From Rhodobacteraceae bacterium WFHF2C18 (lineage in GTDB: Bacteria > Pseudomonadota > Alphaproteobacteria > Rhodobacterales > Rhodobacteraceae), in assembly GCA_002166865.1 (NCBI GenBank), contig NHTQ01000001.1:868001-932000 (forward strand): a DNA stretch of 64,000 bases, written 5' to 3'. The position numbers and the translations under genes were made by a program. The first letter of the stretch is position 1. Each line of letters begins with the position of its first letter. Under the pieces are notes generated by a model. It did no database searches, was not told the origin of the DNA, and worked only from the letters and a program-made list of their open reading frames with translations. Below are positions 51,718 through 62,780 of the stretch, one piece after another.

Positions 51718-52929
51718 ATGAAAATACCTTTCCGCCCCGCTCCGCTGCTTACCGGCACGGCGATGCTGGCGCTCGCCGCCTGCTCTGAGGGCCTGGACGT
51801 GGACCTGCGCGGCGGCTTCGGCAACGCGCTGGACACCGCCCCGGCCGCACGCAAGGCCACTGCCGACCGCCCCGAACCGGACGCGCGCGGCGTCATTTCC
51901 TACCCGGGCTACCAGGTGGCCGTGGCCCGCCCCGGCGACACGGTGGCCCGCGTGGCGGGCCGCGTGGGCCTGGATGCCGGGGAACTGGCACGCTACAACG
52001 GCATGCAGCCCGATGACCGCCTGCGCGAGGGCGAGATCCTCGCCCTGCCCGAGCGCGTTTCGGAACCCGAGGGCGGGCCGATCCGTCCCGCCGACGAGGT
52101 GGATATCACCACCCTCGCCGATTCCGCCATCTCCGAGGCGGACACCGGCGAAACCCGGGCCGCCACGACCGACGAGGCCCGGTCCGGCATCGAGCCGATC
52201 CGCCACAAGGTCGAGCGCGGCGAGACCGCCTACTCCATCGCGCGGCTCTACGATGTCTCGCTGCGCAGCCTTGCGGAATGGAACGGCCTGGGCCCCGATT
52301 TCGCCGTGCAGGAGGGCCAGTACCTTTTGATACCCGTCGTCCTTCCCGATGAAGAGGATGATCCCGGCGCCCCGCTGGACGCCACCGCGAGCGCGGCGGA
52401 CACGGCCGACACCGCAAGCGCGGCGACCACCGCCCCCGGCCAGGGGTCGCCCACGCCCACGCCGCCCAGCGCGGCCAAACCGCTGCCCGAAAAGGACACC
52501 GCCCCGGCGTCCGAGCCGGTGGAAACCAGCGCCGCGCCCGACCTCGGAGCGGAACAGACGCAGGCCTCGGCCCCGGACGCGCGCATGGCCTATCCTGTGC
52601 GCGGCGACATCGTGCGCGACTACGCCAAGGGCAAGAATGACGGCATCGATATCGCCGCCGCCCCGGGTACGGCGGTCAAGGCCGCCGCCGATGGCGTGGT
52701 CGCCGCCATCACCGAGGACACCAACGGCGTGCCGATCATCGTGCTCAAGCACCCCGACAACCTGCTGACGGTCTATTCCAACGTGGCCGGCGTCGCGGTC
52801 GAGAAAGGCGACCGCGTCGGCCGGGGCGACAAGCTGGCCGAGATCCGCAGCGAAGGGACCGCCGCGGTCCACTTCGAGGTGCGCGAAGGCTTCGACAGCG
52901 TCGATCCCACACCCTATCTCGACGGCTGA
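51718..52929 (+). CDS. NlpD-like lipoprotein with two LysM domains and a degenerate M23 domain
   Basis: 403 residues. A lipobox LAAC places Cys22 at the mature N terminus. LysM 1 is about 60-107 and LysM 2 about 160-206. A Ala/Pro/Thr-rich linker is followed by an M23 domain (about 295-400). The first zinc motif is NDGID instead of H-xxx-D and the second histidine-tyrosine element reads TVYSNVAGV; only HFEV is near consensus. As with NlpD/EnvC, it probably activates an amidase rather than cutting peptidoglycan itself. It lies 71 bp after pcm. Confidence 0.9.
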   Translation: MKIPFRPAPLLTGTAMLALAACSEGLDVDLRGGFGNALDTAPAARKATADRPEPDARGVISYPGYQVAVARPGDTVARVAGRVGLDAGELARYNGMQPDDRLREGEILALPERVSEPEGGPIRPADEVDITTLADSAISEADTGETRAATTDEARSGIEPIRHKVERGETAYSIARLYDVSLRSLAEWNGLGPDFAVQEGQYLLIPVVLPDEEDDPGAPLDATASAADTADTASAATTAPGQGSPTPTPPSAAKPLPEKDTAPASEPVETSAAPDLGAEQTQASAPDARMAYPVRGDIVRDYAKGKNDGIDIAAAPGTAVKAAADGVVAAITEDTNGVPIIVLKHPDNLLTVYSNVAGVAVEKGDRVGRGDKLAEIRSEGTAAVHFEVREGFDSVDPTPYLDG

Positions 52930-53037
52930 GGCCCACACGGGCGATCACGTTCCCGTGCCGGGGCGGCATTGCCTCTGGGCCGCCCTGGGGCGGGGTGCTA
53001 ACCCTCCGCGGAAACTCGTTTTTCCGCAGGAGGGATC

Positions 53038-54408
53038 ATGCTGGCCACCGCCATCGTCACCGTCTTCGGCCTGATCGTGCTGGCCAGCATTGCCGTCGCG
53101 CCGCGCCGTGCCACCGCCGCCGTCTTCTTCGGGGGGCGCACGGCGGCCGGCCAGCCGCCCGGCCTATGGACGCTGGTGCTCAGCCAGGTGACGACCTGGA
53201 TCTTCGCCCGCTCGCTGATGAATGCGGCGATCCTGGGCTACTTCTACGGCATCTGGGGCGTGCTGGCCTATACCGCCTACTACGGCTCCTTCCTGACCGG
53301 CGGGATGATCGTCAGCCGGCTGCGCGCCGACGGCGCCGGATCGGTCCAGGGCTGGCTGGGACGCCGCTTCGGTGCCGGCGGCACCGCCTGCTACAACCTC
53401 GTGGTGGCCCTGCGGCTGCTGTCGGAGGTCTTCGCGAACCTCCTCGTCGTCGGCCTCATCTTCGCGGCCGCGCTGCCCGAAACGGGCCATGCGCGCGAGG
53501 CCGCGATCATTGCGGTCGCGGGGCTGGGGCTGGCCTACAGCGGCTGGGGCGGGCTCGGCGCCGCGCTGCGCACCGACGTTCTGCAAATGCTTGTCTTCCT
53601 CGTGATCTTCGCCGGGGCCTTCGCGGCGCTGGTCACCGCCCCGGGCTTCGAGGCGGGCGCGGTCCTGACCGCGGAGGGCGCCGCCGGCGCCCGGCCCGGG
53701 CAGGTGTTGTTGGTGGTGGCGCTGTTGCAGGTCTTCTCCTACCCGGCGCATGACCCGGTGATGATGGACCGCGGCTTTCTGGCCGACCGGGCCACCACGC
53801 GCGCCGCCTTCGGACACGCCTTCTGGATCTCGGCGCTGTGCATCTTCGGCTTCGGCCTCTTCGGCGTGCAGGCGGGGCTGGAGGGCGCGGCCTACGAGGG
53901 CGAGCTTCTGGGCACATGGGCGGGCATGTTTCCGCCCTGGCTTTTCGCCGCGCTGCTGATCTCGCTGCTGGTCAGCGCACTCAGCACGCTCGATTCGGCC
54001 CTCGCCAGCGCCGCGCGCCTGGTGGTCGAGGAACTGCGGCTCGCGCCCCGCACCCTTCCGGGCGGGCGGGCCGCCATGGCCGTCTTCGCGGTCGCGGGCA
54101 CCCTGCTGACCCTCTGGGGCAACCAGACGCTGTTCGACGCCGTGGCGGTCAGCGGCACGGCCAGCATGTTCCTGGCCCCTGTTCTGGGCGTGGGCCTGCT
54201 GTTGAACCGTGCCATCGCGGCCTGGGCCTATGCGGCGGCCTTCGCCGCGGCGCTGGCCGGGGCGGCCCTCTACTTCGCCCGCGGCAGCGCGCTCGCGGGG
54301 GCGCTCCTGCCGGCGGGGCACAAGTACGACCAGCTTCTCGTGATCTGCTTGACCGTGCTGGCCCTCGGGTTTGCCGCGGTGTTGGCAGGCAGCCGCCGGC
54401 GCGGCTGA
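53038..54408 (+). CDS. Sodium:solute symporter family transporter
   Basis: 456 residues with about thirteen hydrophobic segments. SSS-type sequences are visible: FFGGRTAAGQPPGLWTLVLSQVTTWIFARSLMNAA (TM1-2), the helix-rich YSGWGGLGAALRTDVLQMLVF and SALSTLDSALASAARLVVEEL near helix 9, which usually carries the sodium site. Substrate unknown. It has GGAGG 5 bp before the ATG. Confidence 0.88.
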   Translation: MLATAIVTVFGLIVLASIAVAPRRATAAVFFGGRTAAGQPPGLWTLVLSQVTTWIFARSLMNAAILGYFYGIWGVLAYTAYYGSFLTGGMIVSRLRADGAGSVQGWLGRRFGAGGTACYNLVVALRLLSEVFANLLVVGLIFAAALPETGHAREAAIIAVAGLGLAYSGWGGLGAALRTDVLQMLVFLVIFAGAFAALVTAPGFEAGAVLTAEGAAGARPGQVLLVVALLQVFSYPAHDPVMMDRGFLADRATTRAAFGHAFWISALCIFGFGLFGVQAGLEGAAYEGELLGTWAGMFPPWLFAALLISLLVSALSTLDSALASAARLVVEELRLAPRTLPGGRAAMAVFAVAGTLLTLWGNQTLFDAVAVSGTASMFLAPVLGVGLLLNRAIAAWAYAAAFAAALAGAALYFARGSALAGALLPAGHKYDQLLVICLTVLALGFAAVLAGSRRRG

Positions 54409-54500
54409 GGCCGGCGGCATCTTGCACCCGGCCTCCAGCATTGCTATCTGCCGGGTTCAGGCAAAGCCGATCAAATTGATCGGAAACTCGAGAGGCCAAG

Positions 54501-55586
54501 GTGCAGTCAGCCCTCCCGCGACTTGAGACCCGCAACCTCCTGCGCCGCTACGAGGGGCGCACGGTGGTCGACGACGTTTCCCTGCGGGTGGAACCCGGGC
54601 AGGTCACCTGCCTGCTTGGCCCCTCGGGCTGCGGCAAGTCCACGACCCTGCGCCTGATCGCCGGGGTCGAGATGCAGGATGCCGGCGAGATCTACGTGGA
54701 CGGCAACCTGGTCTGCGACACGCGGTTCCGCGTCCCGCCCGAGCGGCGCCACATCGGCCTGATGTTCCAGGATTTTGCCCTGTTCCCCCACCTCACCGTG
54801 GGCGAGAATGTCGCCTTCGGCCTGACCGGGGACCGCGCCGCCGCCAGCCGGCGGGTGAAGGAACTGCTGGCCCGCGTGGGCATGAGCCGCTACCTGGACG
54901 CCTATCCCCACCAGCTTTCGGGCGGCGAGCAGCAGCGCGTCGCGCTGGCCCGCGCGCTGGCACCACGCCCGCGCATCATGCTGATGGATGAACCCTTCTC
55001 CGGCCTCGACAATCGGCTGCGCGACGGCATCCGCGACGAGACGCTGGACATCCTGCGCGAGCAGGATACCGCGGTGCTGCTGGTCACCCACGAGCCCGAG
55101 GAAGCGATGCGCATGGCCGACGAGATCGCGCTGATGCGCGACGGCCGGATCGTGCAGCAGGGCGCGCCCTACAATATCTACAACGCGCCGGTGGATCGCG
55201 ATGCCGTCGCCTTCTTCAGCGACATCAACGTGATCCGCGGCACCGTTCAGGGGGCTCTGACCGAAACCCCCTTCGGCCAATTTCTCGCTCCCGGCGTGCC
55301 CGACGGCCAGGAGGTGGAGATCGTGATCCGCCCCCAGCACATCAAGATCGACTTCGACCGCGGCGGGCGCGGCCCCAATCCCACGCCGGAAATCGGCACC
55401 CCGGCCCGCGGTGTCGTGCGCCGGGCCCGGTTCATCGGGTCGGAAAGCCTGGTGGAGTTCCGCATGGATCACGACGGGTCGATCCTCAAGGCGACTGTGC
55501 CCAACGTGTTCCTGCCGAAACCCGGCAAGCCCCTGTGGCTGATGATCCGCCGTGACAAGTGTTTCGTCTTTCCCGTTCGCGGATGA
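54501..55586 (+). CDS. ABC transporter ATP-binding protein, FbpC/PotA type, orphan
   Basis: 361 residues from a GTG start. Walker A GPSGCGKS (40-47), signature LSGGEQQRVALARALAPRP, Walker B IMLMDEPFSGLD and switch THEPEE are intact. A C-terminal TOBE-like regulatory domain (about 245-360) is present. The family drives uptake of iron(III), polyamines, sulfate or similar compounds. No permease or binding protein gene is nearby, so the substrate is undetermined. Confidence 0.9.
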   Translation: MQSALPRLETRNLLRRYEGRTVVDDVSLRVEPGQVTCLLGPSGCGKSTTLRLIAGVEMQDAGEIYVDGNLVCDTRFRVPPERRHIGLMFQDFALFPHLTVGENVAFGLTGDRAAASRRVKELLARVGMSRYLDAYPHQLSGGEQQRVALARALAPRPRIMLMDEPFSGLDNRLRDGIRDETLDILREQDTAVLLVTHEPEEAMRMADEIALMRDGRIVQQGAPYNIYNAPVDRDAVAFFSDINVIRGTVQGALTETPFGQFLAPGVPDGQEVEIVIRPQHIKIDFDRGGRGPNPTPEIGTPARGVVRRARFIGSESLVEFRMDHDGSILKATVPNVFLPKPGKPLWLMIRRDKCFVFPVRG

Positions 55587-55740
55587 CTCCGGGCCGTATG
55601 CCGCATTGGCCGGGCGAATTCCGCTGATTTCCGCAGGCCGGCCGGGATTGATGCTTTCAACCGCCGGCCTGAACGCTTAGATACGGTTGACGAAATCTGC
55701 GGGCGCGCGCAAAACGGTGCCCGAGACTGGGAGAGAGAGC

Positions 55741-55971
55741 ATGCTGAACAATATCGGGCTTCCGGGCCTTCTTCTCATCGCCGTGGTGGTGCTGGTGCTT
55801 TTCGGGCGGGGCAAGATCTCCTCGCTCATGGGCGAAGTCGGCAAGGGCATCACCTCGTTCAAGAAAGGTGTCTCCGAGGGGAACAAGGAACTTGAGGAGT
55901 CCAGCGAGGAAGCGGCCGACACCGCCCGCGACGTGACCCCCGAAGAAGAAAAAGACAAAGACAAGGTCTGA
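55741..55971 (+). CDS. tatA: Sec-independent translocase subunit TatA
   Basis: 76 residues from the ATG at 55741. A single N-terminal helix (about 4-22, [19 protein letters not shown]), the FGRGK hinge, an amphipathic helix and an acidic/basic tail ending EEEKDKDKV match TatA. It forms the pore-like part of the twin-arginine system. First gene of tatABC; GAGAGAG upstream serves as ribosome binding site. Confidence 0.94.
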   Translation: MLNNIGLPGLLLIAVVVLVLFGRGKISSLMGEVGKGITSFKKGVSEGNKELEESSEEAADTARDVTPEEEKDKDKV

Positions 55972-55978
55972 TCGGCCC

Positions 55979-56680
55979 ATGCTGGACCTTGGCTGGACCG
56001 AGCTTCTGCTCATCGGCATCGTGGCGCTCATCGTCGTGGGCCCCAAGGACCTGCCGGGCATGTTCCGCACGGTGGGCAACTTCGTGGGCAAGGCGAAGCG
56101 CATGGCGCGCGACTTCAGCCAGGCGATGAACGACGCCGCAGACGAGGCCGGTGTGAGCGACGTGTCGGACAGCCTGCGCAAGGCCTCCAACCCCGTGGGC
56201 AGCGCGATGGATGAGGCCAAGAAGGCCTCCAAGAACTTCACCCAGCAGACCATGGAAAGCGGCAAGCCCCGCATGTCCGAGGAACGCCGCGAAAAGGCCG
56301 ACCGCATCCGCGAGAAATCCGCCGAACTGGCGCGGGAACGTCAGGCCAGCGAAGCAGCCGAGGACGAAGCGGGGGAGACCGACCAGGCCGGCACGGACAC
56401 GCCCGCAGCCGACGCGGATGCAGACTCCGGCACCGCAGCCTCCAAGTCCGCGAAATCCGGCGCCGCGAAATCCGCCAAGGCGAAATCCACGACCGCCAAG
56501 TCCGGCTCCGGAAAGGGCCGCGGGGGCACGTCCGGCTCCGGAAAGGGCGGCGGCGCAGAGTCCGGCAAGGCAAGCGGCGCGGGCAAGAAGACGACCGCGA
56601 AGGCCACGGGCGGCGGCAAGGCGAAGGGCGGAAAATCCGGCTCGGGCAAGACGTCGTCCGCCGCTGAGGACAAGGCATGA
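55979..56680 (+). CDS. tatB: Sec-independent translocase subunit TatB
   Basis: 233 residues. The N terminus [33 protein letters not shown] is a clear TatB helix with the GPK hinge, followed by an amphipathic helix. Residues from about 115 on are low-complexity; from about 150 to 230 the tail is very rich in Lys, Ala, Gly and Ser and strongly positive. TatB forms the receptor for twin-arginine signals with TatC. Overlaps tatC by 4 bp. Confidence 0.94.
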   Translation: MLDLGWTELLLIGIVALIVVGPKDLPGMFRTVGNFVGKAKRMARDFSQAMNDAADEAGVSDVSDSLRKASNPVGSAMDEAKKASKNFTQQTMESGKPRMSEERREKADRIREKSAELARERQASEAAEDEAGETDQAGTDTPAADADADSGTAASKSAKSGAAKSAKAKSTTAKSGSGKGRGGTSGSGKGGGAESGKASGAGKKTTAKATGGGKAKGGKSGSGKTSSAAEDKA

Positions 56681-57597
56681 GCCAACAAGACGAGATCGAG
56701 GAAAGCTCGGCCCCCCTGATCGAGCACCTGGCCGAGTTGCGGACCCGGCTGATCCATTCGGTGGTGGCTTTCGTCATCGGCATGGTGATCTGCTTTACCG
56801 TGGCCACGCCGATCTTCAACTTCCTGACCGGCCCGCTCTGCCGCGAACTGGCGCAGCGCGGACAGGACTGCGACCTGATCTTCATCAAGCCGCAGGAAGG
56901 CTTCTTCGTGGCCATCAAGGTCTCGTTGCTGGGGGGCTTCATCCTGGCCTTCCCCTATATCGCCAACCAGATGTGGCGCTTCGTGGCGCCGGGTCTCTAC
57001 CGCTCGGAAAAGGGCGCTTTCCTGCCGTTTCTGGTGGCCTCGCCCTTCATGTTCCTGCTCGGCGCGGCCTTCGCCTTCTACGTGGTCACGCCGCTGGCTT
57101 ACGACTTCTTTCTCGGCTTCCAGCAGTTCGGCCAGGGCGGCGAGGCGATGCCCGATGCCGAGGTGGCGCAGGGCCTGTCGGTCGTCTTCCAGGGCTCGGC
57201 CCAGGAATATCTCAACCTCACCATCAAGTTCATCGTGGCCTTCGGCCTGTGCTTCCAGTTGCCGGTCCTGCTGACCCTGATGGGCAAGGCCGGGCTGGTC
57301 AGCGCCGAGGGCCTGGGCCAGGTGCGCAAGTACGCGATGGTGGGCATCCTGGTGCTGGCCGCGCTGGTCACGCCGCCGGATGTCATCACCCAGGTGATCC
57401 TCTTCGTCGTGGTCTACGGCCTTTACGAGATCTCGATCTGGCTGGTCCGCCGCGTCGAGAAGGAGCGCGAGGAACGGCTGCGCGCCGAGGGCCTGTGGTT
57501 CGAGGATGACGAGGAGGAATTCGACGATCCGTTGATGGACGAATTCGACGAGGACGAGGAGGACCGCGAAGACGGCGGCGAGGACCGGAGCCGGTGA
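56677..57597 (+). CDS. tatC: Sec-independent translocase subunit TatC
   Basis: 306 residues with six helices. [24 protein letters not shown], the [33 protein letters not shown] type loop and [18 protein letters not shown] are TatC signatures. The C-terminal tail (about 266-306) is extremely acidic ([18 protein letters not shown]). Both TatB and TatC tails are cytoplasmic. Last tat gene; its stop overlaps a DUF815 ATPase start as GTGA. Confidence 0.96.
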   Translation: MSQQDEIEESSAPLIEHLAELRTRLIHSVVAFVIGMVICFTVATPIFNFLTGPLCRELAQRGQDCDLIFIKPQEGFFVAIKVSLLGGFILAFPYIANQMWRFVAPGLYRSEKGAFLPFLVASPFMFLLGAAFAFYVVTPLAYDFFLGFQQFGQGGEAMPDAEVAQGLSVVFQGSAQEYLNLTIKFIVAFGLCFQLPVLLTLMGKAGLVSAEGLGQVRKYAMVGILVLAALVTPPDVITQVILFVVVYGLYEISIWLVRRVEKEREERLRAEGLWFEDDEEEFDDPLMDEFDEDEEDREDGGEDRSR

Positions 57598-58433
57598 GCG
57601 AACCGCTTCTCGAACGCATCGCCGCCGCGCTGGAGCGGATGAGCCCCGCCCCACTGCGCGCGCCGGATTTCGGCGCCGCGCCGGCCTTCGTCTGGCACGT
57701 CGATCCCGACCGGCTGGAGCCGGTGCCCCAGGTGAACCGGGTGGAAATGTCGCTGCTGGTGGGCATCGACCGCGCACGCGACACGCTTCTGGAGAACACC
57801 CGCCATTTCGCCCGCGGTCTGCCGGCGAACAACGCCCTGCTCTGGGGCGCGCGTGGCATGGGAAAATCCAGCCTGGTCAAGGCGGTGCATGCCGCGGTGC
57901 GGGCCGAGGGGTTTGATCTCAAGATCGTGGAACTCAGCCGCGAGGACCTGCCCAGCATCACCCGCCTGCTCGCCTTGCTGCGCGCCAGCGAGCACCGCTT
58001 CGTGCTGTTCTGCGACGATCTGTCGTTCTCGCACGACGACCAGCATTACAAGTCGCTGAAGGCGGTGCTGGACGGCGGGATCGAGGGCCGGCCCGAGAAC
58101 GTGCTTTTCTACGCTACCTCGAACCGGCGCCACCTGATGCCCCGCGACATGATCGAGAACGAGCGCGGCACGGCCATCAACCCCTCCGAGGCGACCGAGG
58201 AAAAGGTGTCGCTGTCGGATCGTTTCGGCCTGTGGCTGGGCTTCCACCCCTGCGACCAGGATGCCTATCTGGCCATGATCCGGGGCTACTGCGATGCCTA
58301 CGGGGTCGACATCGACGACGAAACCCTGCGCGCCGAGGCCATCGAATGGCAGGCCACACGCGGCGCCCGGTCGGGCCGCGTGGCCTGGCAGTTCTTCACC
58401 GACCTGGCGGGCCGGCGCGGCGTGCAGGTCTGA
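57594..58433 (+). CDS. DUF815 family ATPase
   Basis: 279 residues from a GTG start overlapping tatC. P-loop GARGMGKS (85-92), Walker [11 protein letters not shown] and sensor [13 protein letters not shown] are visible, an AAA-type fold. DUF815 proteins have no assigned function. Coupled expression with tatABC suggests a link to the membrane or to export, which is inference only. Confidence 0.88.
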   Translation: MSEPLLERIAAALERMSPAPLRAPDFGAAPAFVWHVDPDRLEPVPQVNRVEMSLLVGIDRARDTLLENTRHFARGLPANNALLWGARGMGKSSLVKAVHAAVRAEGFDLKIVELSREDLPSITRLLALLRASEHRFVLFCDDLSFSHDDQHYKSLKAVLDGGIEGRPENVLFYATSNRRHLMPRDMIENERGTAINPSEATEEKVSLSDRFGLWLGFHPCDQDAYLAMIRGYCDAYGVDIDDETLRAEAIEWQATRGARSGRVAWQFFTDLAGRRGVQV

Positions 58434-58454
58434 CGCCGCCCGCCCCGGCGCGGC

Positions 58455-59234
58455 CTAGAGCGTGGAATTGACGGCCCCGCCGTCCAGCAGGATGTTCTGG
58501 CCCACGATATAGCCCGCGTGCTCGCTGCACAGGAAGGCGCAGGTGGCGCCGAACTCTTCCTTGGTGCCGTAACGGCCCGCGGGAATCGTGCCCTCGCGGT
58601 TCTCGCGCGCCTGGTCCACCGCGATCCCCTCGCGCTCGGCCGCGCCCTTGTCCAGGGCAGCCGCGCGATCGGTATCATGTATGCCGGGCAGCAGGTTGTT
58701 GATGTTCACGCCCTTGCCGGCCACCTGCCGCGCGGTCCCGGCGACATAGCCCGTCAGCCCCGCGCGGGCCGAATTGCTCAACCCCAGGACGGGGATGGGC
58801 GACTTCACGCTTTGCGAGGTTATGTTGACCACCCGGCCCCAGCCGCGCTCCATCATGCCCGGCAGCAGCGCCTTCATCAGCGCGATCGGTGCCAGCATGT
58901 TGGCATCCAGCGCCGCGATGAAATCTTCCCGGTCCCAGTCCGTCCACATTCCCGGCGGCGGCCCGCCCGCATTGGTGACAAGGATGTCCACCGCGCCCGC
59001 AGCCTCCAGCACGCGGGCCTGGCCCGCCTCGGTGGTGATGTCGCAGGCCACCGTCTTTACATCCACGCCGAAATCGTCGCGGATGCGCTGCGCCTCGGCC
59101 TCCAGGGTTTCGGCCCCGCGCGCGTTCATCACCAGATCGACGCCGGCCTCGGCCAGCGCCCGCGCGCATCCCAGGCCAAGCCCCTTCGACGAGGCGCAGA
59201 CCAACCCGCGTTTTCCCTTTATTCCCAGGTCCAT
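58455..59234 (-). CDS. SDR family protein without canonical Tyr-Lys
   Basis: 259 residues from the ATG at 59232-59234. The cofactor region reads VCASSKGLGLGCARAL with NAGG downstream, and the C terminus NILLDGGAVNSTL is typical of 3-ketoacyl-reductase-like SDRs. At the active-site helix, ITSQSVKSPIPVLGLSNSARAG has SNSAR where YxxxK is expected. This subgroup is known among SDR proteins; the reaction is not clear. Converges on the DUF815 gene. Confidence 0.85.
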   Translation of the reverse strand: MDLGIKGKRGLVCASSKGLGLGCARALAEAGVDLVMNARGAETLEAEAQRIRDDFGVDVKTVACDITTEAGQARVLEAAGAVDILVTNAGGPPPGMWTDWDREDFIAALDANMLAPIALMKALLPGMMERGWGRVVNITSQSVKSPIPVLGLSNSARAGLTGYVAGTARQVAGKGVNINNLLPGIHDTDRAAALDKGAAEREGIAVDQARENREGTIPAGRYGTKEEFGATCAFLCSEHAGYIVGQNILLDGGAVNSTL

Positions 59235-59384
59235 GACAGATCTCCCTCCTGTTTCGTCCAGCCATAGCACCGCCGCACGGCGGGATTCCAGCAAAAGACC
59301 CGGGCATTGACCAGATCGTGCCACAATCCTAGGCTACGCTGGCCTTCGCAGGTAGACCGCCAGGCAGGCATCCCGGATTCCCAA

Positions 59385-60398
59385 ATGACCCAGACCGCCC
59401 AGAAACCCGCGCAGTCCATCCCCGTCCACAGGGCGGCGGATTTCACTGTCGTGAACGGGGCCAACCTGGGCGATCCGGTTTCCTTCGCCGCCGAACTGGA
59501 ACTCGACGACACCTACGAACTGCACAAGGACGCCGGCCAGCAGCGCCTGTCAATCATCGCCGCCGAGGACGGCAGCTTCACCATCGCGCCCGATACCGCG
59601 CTCGGCACCCCCGGCGCCACGCTGCATCTGGATTGCTGCCTGACCATGATGTCGGGCAATGCCGAGACGACCGAGGTTCTGGTACTGGTCGAGGTGGACG
59701 CCCGCGGCCACGCCGCCGCCATCTACGCCCTGCCGCTGGCACCGCTCACGCCGCGCATGGGTTACACCCTTGTGGGCATCGACCGCGACAACGCCCGGCG
59801 TAAGTTCGCGCAGGTGGGCTGCGTCTCCTTCTCGCGGGGCACGCATATCACCCTGGCCTCCGGGGCGCAGCGCCCCATCGAGGATCTGACGGTGGGCGAT
59901 GCGGTGCTCACCCGCGACGACGGCCCCCGGCAGGTGCGCTGGATCGGCCAGTCCACCGTGCGCGCCGTGGGCGAATTCGCCCCCATCCGGATCATGGCCG
60001 GTGCGCTCAACAATGCCAACGACCTGGTCGTCAGCCCCGATCACAGGCTTTTCATCTACCAGCGCTCCGACCGGCTCGGGGCGGGCCGCCACCAGGTGCT
60101 GGTGCGCGCGCGCCACCTGGTCAACGGTGAAACGGTGGTGCGGCAGGACGGCGGCTTCATCGACTATTTCCAGCTGCTTTTCGACGAGCACCAGATCATC
60201 TACGCCGAAGGGATCGCCGCCGAGACCCTGCTGCTGGATCCGCGTACGCGTCCGGCCCTGCCCGGCGACCTTGGGGAACGGATCGCGCCGACGGCACCGG
60301 GCCATCGCCCGCGCCCGCATCTGCAATTCGAGGTGGGCGAATCGCTGCTCGACCATCCCGACCCGGCCAGCCTGCTAAAGAACGCCTCGACGCGATAG
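59385..60398 (+). CDS. Hint (hedgehog/intein) domain protein
   Basis: 337 residues from the ATG at 59385. An N-terminal beta-rich region (15-140) is followed by a Hint_2-type domain from about 146: GCVSFSRGTHITLASGAQRPIEDLTVGDAVLTRDDGPRQVRWIG style, with SPDHRLFIY (His220) and DEHQIIYAEGIAAETLLL. The usual CFxxGT start has Ser148 in place of Cys, with a separate Cys146. No C-terminal splice motif is seen. Hint proteins of this group are common in roseobacters and may self-process; their biological role is uncertain. Secretion would have to be by a signal-free route. Confidence 0.86.
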   Translation: MTQTAQKPAQSIPVHRAADFTVVNGANLGDPVSFAAELELDDTYELHKDAGQQRLSIIAAEDGSFTIAPDTALGTPGATLHLDCCLTMMSGNAETTEVLVLVEVDARGHAAAIYALPLAPLTPRMGYTLVGIDRDNARRKFAQVGCVSFSRGTHITLASGAQRPIEDLTVGDAVLTRDDGPRQVRWIGQSTVRAVGEFAPIRIMAGALNNANDLVVSPDHRLFIYQRSDRLGAGRHQVLVRARHLVNGETVVRQDGGFIDYFQLLFDEHQIIYAEGIAAETLLLDPRTRPALPGDLGERIAPTAPGHRPRPHLQFEVGESLLDHPDPASLLKNASTR

Positions 60399-60442
60399 GC
60401 AGGCCCGCGTGCCATGTTGCACCGCCCCGCCCGGGCCTCTAT

Positions 60443-62059
<1,617 letters not shown>

Positions 62060-62092
62060 TCCGCCCCGGCACGATCTTCGGGCCTGGCCGCC

Positions 62093-62704
62093 ATGACCGG
62101 ACGTAACGCCCCCGACTGCCCCCCAAATCACGGCCCCGATGAAGTCGTCACCATCGTGGACCTTCTCGACGAACTGGCACAGGGGCGCGCGGCCGTCACC
62201 TTCGGCGAGATCGTGGAGACCCTGGGCGCGCGCGGGTTCGGGCCGCTGCTGCTGGCGCTCGCGGTGCTGCTGGTGCTGCCCATCGGCATGATCCCCGGGG
62301 TCGGCGGGGCGGTCGGGCTGGTCATGGCGGTGATCGGCGTGCAGATCCTGCGCGGCGGGCGCGGGCTCTGGCTGCCCGCGGCCGTCCGCGACCGTTCTTT
62401 GCCGTCCGAACGCCTGCACAGCGCCTGCCTGTTCCTGCGACCGCGGATGCAATGGCTGCGCCGCCACCTGCGCCCGCGCGCCCTCGCGCTGGCCGAGGGG
62501 GCGGTTTCGCTGCGGCTGATCGCCGTCCTGCTGGTCTGCGCCGGCCTGGTGATGGCTGTGATGGGCGCCATCCCGATCCTGCCCCCGCTCATGGGCATCC
62601 CCGTGCTGTTCTTCGCCCTCGGCCTCACGACCCGGGATGGCGCGGCGGTGGCGCTCGGCTATCTGCTGCTGGTGCCGCCCGTGGTGGTGATGGCCTCGGC
62701 CTGA
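62093..62704 (+). CDS. ExoD family exopolysaccharide synthesis protein
   Basis: 203 residues. VTFGEIVETLGARGFGPLLLALAVLLVLPIGMIPGVGGAVGLVMAVIGVQIL is an ExoD signature; three to four hydrophobic helices follow. ExoD was linked to exopolysaccharide production in Sinorhizobium; the mechanism is unknown. It precedes a glycosyltransferase. Confidence 0.9.
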   Translation: MTGRNAPDCPPNHGPDEVVTIVDLLDELAQGRAAVTFGEIVETLGARGFGPLLLALAVLLVLPIGMIPGVGGAVGLVMAVIGVQILRGGRGLWLPAAVRDRSLPSERLHSACLFLRPRMQWLRRHLRPRALALAEGAVSLRLIAVLLVCAGLVMAVMGAIPILPPLMGIPVLFFALGLTTRDGAAVALGYLLLVPPVVVMASA

Positions 62705-62780
62705 TCCCCGCGCCGCGAAGACCCCCTCGCCCCGTCCCTTTGCCCTTGCGTGCCCCCGGCCGGGGCCGCATGGTCCCCCC

